Shown in pieces: positions 48,857 to 57,500 of a stretch of DNA of 64,000 nucleotides. The position numbers and the translations under genes are program-made. Positions within the stretch are counted from its first letter, which is position 1. Every line of letters begins with the position of its first letter. Origin of the DNA: JBDTSW01 sp963758845 (GTDB lineage: Bacteria > Actinomycetota > Thermoleophilia > Solirubrobacterales > 70-9); NCBI GenBank assembly GCA_963758845.1, contig CAVWWX010000002.1:1674001-1738000 (forward strand), given 5' to 3'. The notes under the pieces were generated by a model. The model was not told where the DNA came from. It saw only the letters and a program-made list of their open reading frames with translations, and did no database searches.

Positions 48857-50757
48857 ATGGCCGGCGTCAACGTGAAGCTTCCGGACGGGAGCCTGCTCGA
48901 GCTCGAGCGGGGCGCGACCGGCGCCGATGCGGCGGCGGCGATCGGGCCTGGACTGGCGAAGGCGGCGCTCGCCGTGAAGGTCGACGGCGAGCTGCGCGAC
49001 CTCACCGGCGCGCTTCCGGACGACGCGGCGCTGGAGGTAGTGACGGATCGCAGCGACGAGGCGCTCGGGCTCCTGCGCCACGATGCGGCGCACGTCCTGG
49101 CGACCGCCGTCGTCGAGCTCTATCCCGGCACTCGCGTCTCGATCGGCCCGCCGATCGCCGACGGCTTCTACTACGACTTCGAGTTCCCCGCCGGAGTGTC
49201 CATCTCCGAGGACGACCTCCCTGCGATCGAGGCGAGGATGGCCGATCACATCGCTGCCGACGAGCGCTTCGAGCGCACGGAGGAGAGCGTCCAGGACGCG
49301 ATCGAGCGCTTCGGCGCCGCCGACGAGCCCTACAAGGTCGAGCTGATCGAGGACCTGATGGCCAACGAGGGCGCCGAGACCGTGTCGCTCTACCGCAACG
49401 GCCCGTTCCTCGACCTCTGCCGCGGCCCGCACGGCCCGTCGACCGGGCGGATCAAGGCGCTCAAGCTGAACTCCGTGGCGGGGGCCTACTGGCGGGGCGA
49501 CGAGACCCGCCAGATGCTGACCCGCATCTACGGCACCGCCTTCTTCAGCAAAGCCGACCTCGAGGCGCACGTGGAGCGGCTCGAGCAGGCCCGCGCGAAC
49601 GACCACCGCAAGCTGGGGCCGCAGCTCGGGCTGTTCCGACTGCGTCCCGAGGCGCCCGGGATGCCCTTCTGGCTGCCCAACGGCACGGTGCTGCTGCGGC
49701 TGATCGAGAACGAGGTGCGAAAGCACCTGCGCGCCGGGGGCTACGACGAGATCAAGACCCCGCAGATCATGGACACCGAGCTATGGCACCGCTCGGGCCA
49801 CTGGGACAACTACCGCGAGAACATGTTCTTCGCGGAGCCCTCCGAGCGCGACCGCGACGCGTCGGACCGCACCTACGCGGTCAGGCCGATGAACTGCCCC
49901 GGCGCCTGCCTCGCGTTCGGCTCCGAGCGCCACTCCTACCGCGACCTGCCGCTGCGCCTGGCCGAGTTCGGCCTGGTTTCGCGCTACGAGCGCGAGGGGG
50001 TGCTGCACGGGCTGCTGCGGGTGCGCGCCTTCACCCAGGACGACGCCCACGTCTACTGCACGCTCGAGCAGGCGCCCGCCGAGGTCAACGCGATCTGCGA
50101 CGCGATCGACCAGCTCTACGCGCGCTTCGGCTTCGACGAGGTGAGGGTCGAGCTCTCGACCAAGCCCGAGAAGGCGATCGGCACCGACGAGCAGTGGGAG
50201 GAGGCGACCGACGCGCTGCGCCGGGCGCTCGAGATGCAGGGGCGCGAGTACGAGCTGAACCCGGGCGACGGCGCCTTCTACGGCCCCAAGATCGACTTCC
50301 ACGTGACCGACGCGATCGGCCGCTCGTGGCAGCTCGGAACCTGCCAGCTCGACTTCTTCATGCCCGAGCGGTTCGAGCTCGCCTACCAGGGCGAGGACAA
50401 CGCCGAGCACCGCCCGGTGATGATCCACCGGGCGCTGCTGGGCTCGATGGAGCGGTTCGCTGGGATCCTGATCGAGCACCACGGCGGGCGCTTTCCGACC
50501 TGGCTCGCGCCCGTACAGGCCAAGGTGCTGCCGGTTGCCGACCGCCACAACGAGTACGCGGGCCGAGGTGCTCGCCCAGCTCCACGAGGCGGGCGTCCGG
50601 GTTCAGCTCGACGACCGCTCCGAGTCGGTGGGACGCAAGATCCGCGACGCCGAGCTGGCCAAGGTGCCGTTCATGCTCGTGGTGGGCGACAGGGAGCTGG
50701 AGGCGGGCGGCGTCGCGGTGCGCTCGCACGAGGAGGGCGATCTTGGGACCGAGCCGT
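48857..50757 (+). CDS. thrS: Threonyl-tRNA synthetase, frameshifted and truncated at the C-terminus
   Basis: Charges tRNA-Thr. TGS domain (MAGVNVKLPDGSLLELERGA), editing domain (LRHDAAHVLATAVVELYPGT, SIGPPIADGFYYDFEFPA with the HxxxH-C zinc-like set), class II core (HRKLGPQLGLFRLRPEAPGM, MNCPGACLAFGSERHSYRDL, RVRAFTQDDAHVYC, RPVMIHRALLGSMERFAGIL) and part of the anticodon domain (RAEVLAQLHEAGVRVQLDDR, ELAKVPFMLVVGDRELEAGG, GVAVRSHEEGDLGTEP). A frame change near 50560 is probably an indel. The last ~15-20 residues are missing: homology stops at 50757 and an unrelated phosphodiesterase sequence begins. TAGCAT lies 9 nt before the ATG. Confidence 0.92.
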
Positions 50758-50762
50758 CAGCT

Positions 50763-51842
50763 ACCAGCAAGCCCATCAACGGCTGGGTGCTGCCCGATCC
50801 GTGGACGCGCAGTCGTCAAACCCTATCCTGAGGACGAGCTGAACGCCTACTACCGGTTCGTCTCGGCGAATGTCCAGGAATACACGCGTGAGGACGTGCC
50901 GCTCTCCCGCTCGGAGCAGGTCGCGCTTCCTCGCGTTCATGGCCCGCACACGGGCTCTCCCCGACGCACGGTGCGCGGCGATCGTCGCGCCAGCTTGCGC
51001 GCGGAGCGCCGGTCGATGACTTCCACTGGAAGCGGGCGGTGATCCTCGACAAGCTTCAGTTCGACCTTTTTCGCTCCTACTGGAAGCGCGAGCAGCCGGC
51101 GATTTCGCCACCTTCTTCCTCAACAGCACGGCACACTTCCAGCACCTCTACTGGCGGAACATGGAGCCGGAGCACTTCAAGGTGAAGCCGGAGCCGGGTG
51201 AGCAGGCCGTCTATCAGGACGCGATCCTCTACGGCTACGAGCAGATGGACGAGACTCGCGGCCGGCTGCTCAACCTGGCGGGCGACGACACGGCCCTCGT
51301 CTTCACCACAGCTCTCAGCCAGCAGCCGTGTCTCACCTACGAGGAGGAGGGCGGCAAGACAATCTACCGCCCGAACGACTTCCGGGGCCTTCTGAAGGCC
51401 GTGGGTATCGCGGACCGAGGCCCAAGCGGCCCCGGTGATGGCCGAGGAGTTCCATCTCGATTTCACGACCGAGGCAGCGGCCGAGGAAGCGATGGCGAAG
51501 CTCAGGGAGCTGCACTACGGCGACCGGCGGGTGATGGCCGTCAGGCGCGACGGCCCTGATCTCATGCGCGGATGCCAGATCTGGGACCGGCGTGAGCCCG
51601 ATGCGGCCTACACGTCGAGGGCAACGGGCGTGAGATCCCGTTCGGCGACCTCTTCTATCGGATAGACCTGATCAAGAGTGGCATGCACCATCCCGAGGGA
51701 ATGCTTTGGATCCGTACCCCGGAGCGCCGCGATGACGACCATCCAGGGACGGTGCCGTTGGTGCGCATCGCCCCGGTTCCTCGCGGGCGTGCGTCTATAC
51801 TTCGCCGGGATGCAAGGCAGCCACATCCCGTCGCGCCCTTGA
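50763..51842 (+). pseudogene. 3' part of an alkaline phosphatase/type I phosphodiesterase-family gene
   Basis: Frames joined across several indels read PINGWVLPDPWT, VKPYPEDELNAYYRFVSANV, QEYTREDVPLSRSEQ, KRAVILDKLQFDLFRSYWKR, ATFFLNSTAHFQHLYWRNME, YQDAILYGYEQMDETRGRLL, LVFTTALSQQPCLTYEEEGG, MAEEFHLDFTTEAAAEEAMA and LIKSGMHHPEGMLWIRTPER, ending near 51842. This is the C-terminal ~360 residues of an actinobacterial phosphodiesterase/phosphatase-superfamily protein. The N-terminal metal-binding half with the nucleophile is absent. It abuts truncated thrS without any intergenic DNA, so it is either a deletion or insertion scar or an assembly join. Confidence 0.65.
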
Positions 51843-51922
51843 GCGCCCCTGCCTTCCCGATTACCCCCTCGCACCCGATCCTCGGCTAGCCACTCCTTGA
51901 CGCCCGCCGCAAAGCGTTCCTA

Positions 51923-52577
51923 GTGCCCGTCCCGCGACGGTTCGACCGCCGGATGCCCGAGAGGGACCCGACGCGGATCAACGAGCGCATCCGGATCAAG
52001 GAGGTGCGCCTGATCGACGAGGAGGGGGAGCAGGTCGGCGTGATCGCCACCGAGGCGGCCCTGGAGATGGCGCGCGAGCGCGATCTCGACCTCGTGGAGG
52101 TCGCGCCCGACGCCCGGCCGCCCGTGGCCCGGCTGCTCGACTACTCGAAGTACAAGTACGAGCAGGAGCAGAAGGCGAAGGCCGCCCGCAAGCATCAGCA
52201 GCAGGTGAACGTGCGCGAGATCAAGCTGCGCCCGAAGATCGCCGACCACGACTACGAGACGAAGAAGGGGCACGTCGAGCGCTTCCTTCGCCACAAGGAC
52301 AAGGTCAAGGTGACGATCATGTTCCGGGGCCGCGAGCAGGCCCACCCGGAGCGCGGCCGGGCGCTCCTCCAGCGCCTCTACGACGACATCTCCGAGATCG
52401 CGACGATCGAGGCGGAGCCCCAGCAGGAGGGGCGCAACATGCACATGATGCTCGCGCCGAGCAAGGAGCTTCTCGCCCAGCAGCAGCGCGACGAGGCGCC
52501 GAGCGGATGGCGCGGCCGCGGAGGCCGCCGCCGGCGAGGCCGGCGGCGACGGCGCGCCCGACGAGGCCGCCGCCTAG
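51923..52577 (+). CDS. infC: Translation initiation factor IF-3 with Ala/Glu-rich tail (frameshifted at the end)
   Basis: Keeps ribosomal subunits apart and proofreads initiator tRNA. N domain RINERIRIKEVRLIDEEGEQ, VAPDARPPVARLLDYSKYKY; C domain REIKLRPKIADHDYETKKGH, VERFLRHKDKVKVTIMFRGR, IEAEPQQEGRNMHMMLAPSK. Start GTG 51923 or ATG 51953. After residue ~192 a frame change near 52505 gives a tail GAAAEAAAGEAGGDGAPDEA ending at 52577, an acidic extension similar in kind to that of L19 in this window. The aminotransferase gene starts 16 bp later. Confidence 0.93.
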
Positions 52578-52593
52578 GCCCAGCCCCGTCGCC

Positions 52594-53766
52594 GTGGATC
52601 ACCCCGAGATCCCGGTCTTCGACGTCCGCGTGTCCAGAGGCGGACCGCGACGCCGTCGCCGCCGTGCTGCGCTCGGGCTGGCTCAGCGATGGGCCCCGAG
52701 ACGGAGGCGTTCGAGCGCGAGTTCGCCGAGCACCTCGGCGCCCGAGCACGTCGTCGCCCTCTCGAGCTGCACCGCCGCGCTCCACGTCGCGTGCATCGCC
52801 GCCGGGGTCGGGTCCGGGCGACGAGGTGATCGTGCCGTCGCATGACGTTCGTCGCCACGGCGAACGCGGTGCGCTACTGCGGCGCGACGCCGGTCTTCTG
52901 CCGACATGGTCGGCGACGGCAACGACCTGAACATGGACGTCGACGCCGTCGAGCCGCTGATCACCGAGCGGACCAAGGCGGTGATCCCGGTCCACTGGGC
53001 CGGCTACCGGTGGAGATCGAGCGCCTGGTGGCGCTCTGCGACCGCCGCGGCCTGACCCTGATCGAGGATGCCGCCCACGCCCCGTGGGCCGACTTCGACG
53101 GGCGGCGGCTCGGGCACCTTCGGCCTGGCCGGCTGCTTCTCGCTTCTTTCCGAACAAGGTGCTGGGGGTGGGCGAGGGCGGCGCTTTGTGCACCGACTCC
53201 GACGAGGTAGCCGATCGGGTTCGCAGGCTGCGCTCGCAGGGGATGACGGCGACGACGCGCGACCGCCATCTGGGCCGCGCGATGGCCTACGACGTCGTCG
53301 AGCTGGGCTTCAACTACCGCTTCGACGACCTGCGCGCTGCCCTGCTGCGCTCGCGCTTCGCGCGCCTGGGCGACGAGATCGCGAGGCGGCGCGAGCTGAT
53401 CGCTGCGCTACCGCGAGCTGCTGCGGCATCGACGACCGGATCGGGATCGCCTACGGCTCCCAGCCGGTCGAGCGGTCGTCCGTGCTACCTGATGCGGCGT
53501 GTCTGGTGGAGCCCGCGATCCGCGCGGCGGTGCGCGCGCGCCTGCGCGACGAGCACGGCGTGCAGACCACGGTCTATCCGGCCACGCACTCGCTCGGCGG
53601 CTACATCCGGGAGTTCGGCGCGGTCTCGCTGCCGCGGACCGAGGATGCAGCCGCCGCGCTCTTCTCGATCCCGCTCTTCCCGCACATGGAGGACGCCGAG
53701 CAGCAGCGTTGGTGGCCGAGGCCGTGCTCGAGTCCGTCGACGCACGAGAGCGGGGGCTCGCGATGA
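52594..53766 (+). CDS. DegT/DnrJ/EryC1-type PLP aminotransferase A (frameshifted)
   Basis: Joined frames give a full sugar-aminotransferase-type enzyme: VDHPEIPVFDVRVSEADRDA, VAAVLRSGWLS, HVVALSSCTAALHVACIAAG, MTFVATANAVRYCGATPVF, ITERTKAVIPVHWAGYPVEI, LIEDAAHAPWADFDGRRLGT and FFPNKVLGVGEGGALCTD with the PLP-binding Lys. GFNYRFDDLRAALLRSRFAR and GVQTTVYPATHSLGGYIREF follow. At least eight frame changes are needed, mostly in GC runs. It overlaps gene B by ATGA. The family transfers amino groups to nucleotide sugars or cyclitols. Confidence 0.82.
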
Positions 53767-54918
53767 GCGACTGGCGAGTCACCCTGACCGAGATCGCGCT
53801 GCCAGAGTCCGACGTCGAAGCGGTGATGGCGACGCTCGAATCCGGCTGGTTGACGATGGGTCCCCGCACGCAGGATCTCGAGGCGGCCTTCGCCGAGTCC
53901 GTCGGCGCGAAGCACGCGCTGGCGGTCTCGAGCGGCACGGCAGCGCTCCACCTGGCTTGCCTGGCCGCCGGGGTCGGCGACGGCGACGAGGTCATCGCGC
54001 CGGCGCTGTCGTTCGTGGCCGACGCCCACGCGGGACGGTGCGCCGGGGGCGAGACCGTGCTCGCCGACTGCGTCTCTCCGGCCGAGCCGCTGCTCGATCC
54101 GGCGGAGGTCGAGCGGCGGATAACCGACCGCACGAAGGCGGTGATCGCCGTCCACATGTTCGGCTACCCGGCCGACACCGACGCGCTGCGCGCGATCTGC
54201 GACGAGCGCGAGCATCGCCCTGATCGAGGACTGCGCCGAGGACGACTGGGGGCAGCCTGCAGCGACGGCACCCCGGCCGGAACGGTCGGCGCCTGCGGGT
54301 GCTTCTCCTTCTTCGCGAAGACGCAGCTGGGCGTGGGCGAGGGCGGGATCCTCGTGACCGACGACGACGAGCTTCGCCGAGCAGCGTGCGGCTCGCTGCG
54401 CTCGCACGCGATGACCTCGGTCACCTGGGATCGCCACCGCGGCCACGCCGAGACCTACGACGTGACCGACCTGGGCTTCAACTACCGGATCGACGAGCCA
54501 CGGGCCACCCTGGCGCTGGCGCGGCTGGGACGGCTCGACGATGCCGCTCGCGGAGCCTCCGGCGCGTCGTCGGCTCCTACCGCGAGCGGCTCGCAACGGA
54601 TCGACGGGGTCGAGGTCCCGTTCCCGGCCGAGTGGGTCGAGCGCTCGGGGCACTTCGCCTTCCCGGTGCTCGTCGCCGACCTCGCGACCCGCGACCGCGG
54701 TCCGCGACGGAGATGCACGCCGCGCGGCGTCCAGACCACGTTCTACCCGGCCCTGACCGAGCTCAGCGAGTACGAGGGCGCCGGGGGCGAGGGAGGCTGC
54801 CCGGTCGCCGAGGACTTCGCGGGACCGCCACCTGGCGCTGCCGCTGTCGACCATAGCTCGACGAGGAGCAGATCGATCTCGTGGTGGAGGAGCTGTCCAC
54901 AGCACTCCGGGACTGAGC
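53763..54918 (+). CDS. DegT/DnrJ/EryC1-type aminotransferase B, catalytic Lys replaced (frameshifted)
   Basis: MSDWRVTLTEIALPESDVEA, VMATLESGWLTMGPRTQDLE, HALAVSSGTAALHLACLAAG, ITDRTKAVIAVHMFGYPADT, DALRAICDER, CGCFSFFAKTQLGVGEGGIL, DVTDLGFNYRIDEPRATLAL, ARGVQTTFYPALTELSEYEG, and a tail EEQIDLVVEELSTALRD after frame changes. In the family the Lys lies two residues before LG in the FFPxKxLG loop, as in protein A (FFPNKVLG); here that position is Thr (FFAKTQLG), with a Lys one residue earlier. It may be a catalytically altered paralogue or carry a base error. It is about 40% similar to A and probably arose by duplication. Confidence 0.8.
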
Positions 54919-54959
54919 GGCCGCCCAGCGACCCCCCTCTGCTTCAATAGTCGGCCGTC

Positions 54960-55166
54960 ATGCCGAAGATGAAGACCCATTCGGGCGCCAAGAAGCGCTT
55001 TCGCAAGACCGCCAAGGGCAAGGTCATGGGCCGGCGTGCCTACTCGAGCCACATCCTCGAGAAGAAGTCGCCCAAGCGCAAGCGTCGCATGGCCCGGCCC
55101 GTGCACGTGAAGGCCCAGGACAAGGGGCGCGTCAAGGAGCTGCTCGGGACGCACAAGAAGAGCTGA
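54960..55166 (+). CDS. rpmI: 50S ribosomal protein L35
   Basis: 68 residues, MPKMKTHSGAKKRFRKTAKG, KVMGRRAYSSHILEKKSPKR, KRRMARPVHV: typical basic L35. Intact. Its TGA overlaps the rplT ATG (TGATG), indicating coupling. CAATAGT upstream is a possible -10, so rpmI-rplT may have their own promoter apart from infC. Confidence 0.96.
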   Translation: MPKMKTHSGAKKRFRKTAKGKVMGRRAYSSHILEKKSPKRKRRMARPVHVKAQDKGRVKELLGTHKKS

Positions 55167-55525
55167 TGGCCCGTTCCACGAATGCAGTCGCGCGCCATCG
55201 CCGGCGCAAGAAGGTCCTCAAGCAGGCCAAGGGCTACTACGGCCGCAAGCACTCGAGCTACCGCTTCGCGAAGGAGCAGGTCCAGCGCTCGGGCAACTAC
55301 GCCTACCGCGACCGGCGCCGGCGCAAGCGCGACTTCCGCCGCCTGTGGATCGTCCGGATCAACGCCGCCGCTCGCGACGAGGGTATGAGCTACTCGGAGT
55401 TCATGCACGGCCTCAAGCTGGCCGACGTCGAGGTGAACCGCAAGATGCTCGCCGACCTCGCGGTGCGCGACCGCGATGCCTTCCGCCGATTTGCCGAGCT
55501 CTCCCGGGAGGCCGCCGCTGCCTGA
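55166..55525 (+). CDS. rplT: 50S ribosomal protein L20
   Basis: 119 residues: MARSTNAVARHRRRKKVLKQ, AKGYYGRKHSSYRFAKEQVQ, RDRRRRKRDFRRLWIVRINA, AARDEGMSYSEFMHGLKLAD. Early 50S assembly protein and, in many bacteria, autogenous repressor of this operon. Intact and followed by a strong terminator. Confidence 0.97.
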   Translation: MARSTNAVARHRRRKKVLKQAKGYYGRKHSSYRFAKEQVQRSGNYAYRDRRRRKRDFRRLWIVRINAAARDEGMSYSEFMHGLKLADVEVNRKMLADLAVRDRDAFRRFAELSREAAAA

Positions 55526-55551
55526 ACGCGTAGCGACGACTGATTCTCCCG

Positions 55552-55577
55552 GGCGCCACATGAGGCGCCTTTTCTTT
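55552..55577 (+). terminator. Rho-independent terminator after rplT
   Basis: GGCGCC-ACATGA-GGCGCC followed by TTTTCTTT: a perfect 6-bp GC stem with a T-rich tail, 27 bp after the rplT stop. It closes the infC-...-rplT transcription unit. Confidence 0.85.
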
Positions 55578-55615
55578 GCCATGAGCGCCGTGTCAGAACT
55601 CACCGGAATACCGTC

Positions 55616-56318
55616 ATGATCACGAGCCCCCACAACGAGAAGCTGAAGCTGATCCGCAAGCTCTCCGAGCGAAAGCACCGCGAGCGCGAGTCCCTGTTCG
55701 CCACCGAGGGCGAGGACCTGGTGGCCGCGGGCCTAGCCGCCGGCCGCGACCCGCTTTTCGCGCTGGTGGCGCCCGAGTCCGGGATCGACGGGGAGGAGGT
55801 CGAGGCGGACCTGCTGGACGGGGTCTCGACCCTGGGGTCGGGAACCCGGGCGATCGCCGTGTGGCGTCAGGCCTGGGTGGAGCCGGGACCGGGGCCCGTG
55901 CGCCTACCTGCACGGGGTCGGCCGACCCGGGGAACGTCGGCGCCATCGTCCGCACGGTCGACGCCCTGGCCGGCGGAACGGTCGCGCTGGGGCCGGGCTG
56001 CGCGGACCCGCACTCGCCGAAGGCCGTGCGCGCCAGCATGGGCTCGATCTTCGGGGTTGGCCGTTGCGCGGGCCTCCCTCGGCGAGACGCCGGCGCCCCG
56101 CGCTGCCCTGATCGCCCATGGCGGCGGTGGCTCCCTCCGGAGCGCCTGCGACGCTCTGCCTGGGCTCCGAGCGCGACGGGCTGCCCGCGGACGTGGTCGC
56201 CGGGTGCGACGAGCACTGGACGATCCCGCTGCGGGCAGGTGGCGCCGAGTCGCTGAACGTGGCCGCCGCGGCGGCGATCGCGCTACAGCGGATATCGTCG
56301 GCCGCCGCACGCAGCTGA
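55616..56318 (+). CDS. SpoU/TrmH-family RNA 2'-O-methyltransferase (frameshifted)
   Basis: ITSPHNEKLKLIRKLSERKH, RERESLFATEGEDLVAAGLA form the N-terminal L30e-like substrate domain. The SPOUT knot reads GVADPGNVGAIVRTVDALAG, SPKAVRASMGSIFGV, LCLGSERDGLPADVVAGCDE and AGGAESLNVAAAAAIALQRI. These are the three SpoU motifs. Four frame changes (about 55900, 56060, 56125, 56150) are needed. Position between rplT and pheS is the usual one for this tRNA/rRNA methyltransferase; the target nucleotide is unknown. Confidence 0.85.
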
Positions 56319-56333
56319 AGGTGGCGCGAACTG

Positions 56334-57445
56334 ATGCTGGACAAGGTCGCAAAGCTCGAGGCCGACGCCGAGGCCGCGATCGCGTCGGCGGCCGACGCCG
56401 CCGCGCTCGAGGACCTGCGGGTGCGCGCTGCTTGGCCGCAAGTCGCGAGCTGACCGGGATCCTGCGCGGGATCGGCGAGCTGGATCCCGCCGAGCGGGGC
56501 CCCGTGGGAGCGGCCGCCAACGAGGCCCGGCAGGCGATCGAGGCAGGCGCTCGAGAGACGGCGCGGCGAACTCGAGGGCGCCGAGCCTGGAGGCGCGCTT
56601 CGAGGACGGCGCTATCGACGTCACCCTGCCCGGGCATCCCCCCGGTCGCCGCCGGTCACCTGCACCTGATCACCCGCACCCGGCGCGAGATCGAGGACGT
56701 CTTCGTCGGGATGGGCTACCGGGTGCTGGAGGGCCCCGAGATCGAGCACGACTACTACAACTTCACCGCGCTGAACCACCCGCCGGGCCACCCGGCGCGG
56801 ATGGTGCAGGACACGTTCTACGTGGACCCGGCGACCCTGCCCGAGGGCGTCGTCAACGAGCGCGGCCTGCCGCCCGGTCCGCAGGACGTCGTGCTGCGCA
56901 CGCACACCTCGCCGATGCAGATCCGCGCGATGGAGGCCCAGGCGCCACCGATCTTCGTGATCGTGCCCGGGACGGTGTACCGGCGCGACTCCGACGCCAC
57001 GCACACGCCGATGTTCTCGCAGGTGGAGGGCCTGGCGGTCGGGCCGGGCATCTCGCTCTCCGACCTGGCGGGGACCCTGGAGGAGGCCGCGCGGGCGCTG
57101 TTCGGCCCCGAACGGCGCACGCGGCTGAAGCCGGACTACTTCCCGTTCACCGAGCCCAGCGTGCAGGTCGACGTCTCGTGCTTCGCCTGCGAGGGCACCG
57201 GCGAGCTCGCGGACGGGTCACGCGACCCGCTCTGCAAGGGCAGCGGCTGGATCGAGATCCTGGGGGCCGGGATGGTCGACCCGAACGTCTTCGGGTTCGT
57301 CCGCGACCACGGCTACGACCCCGAGACGACCCAGGGCTTCGCCTTCGGAATGGGAATCGAGCGGATCGCGATGCTGAAGCACGGCGTCCCCGACCTGCGC
57401 AAGTTCTTCGAGAACGACGTGCGGATGCTGGAGCAGTTTCATTGA
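56334..57445 (+). CDS. pheS: Phenylalanyl-tRNA synthetase alpha subunit (frameshifted)
   Basis: N-terminal coiled coil (MLDKVAKLEADAEAAIASAA, LLGRKSELTGILRGIGELDP after a change near 56428) and the class II catalytic core: HLHLITRTRREIEDVFVGMG, YYNFTALNHPPGHPARMVQD, LRTHTSPMQIRAMEAQAPPI, YRRDSDATHTPMFSQVEGLA, FPFTEPSVQVDVSCFACEGT, GFAFGMGIERIAMLKHGVPD. Frame changes near 56428 and 56560. Works as an alpha2-beta2 tetramer with PheT, encoded 55 bp downstream. Confidence 0.94.
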
Positions 57446-57500
57446 GCGCGGAGCTTCTCCAAGAGAGCTGTGCTGGTGAGCGAAGCGCGAGGACAGTCAG

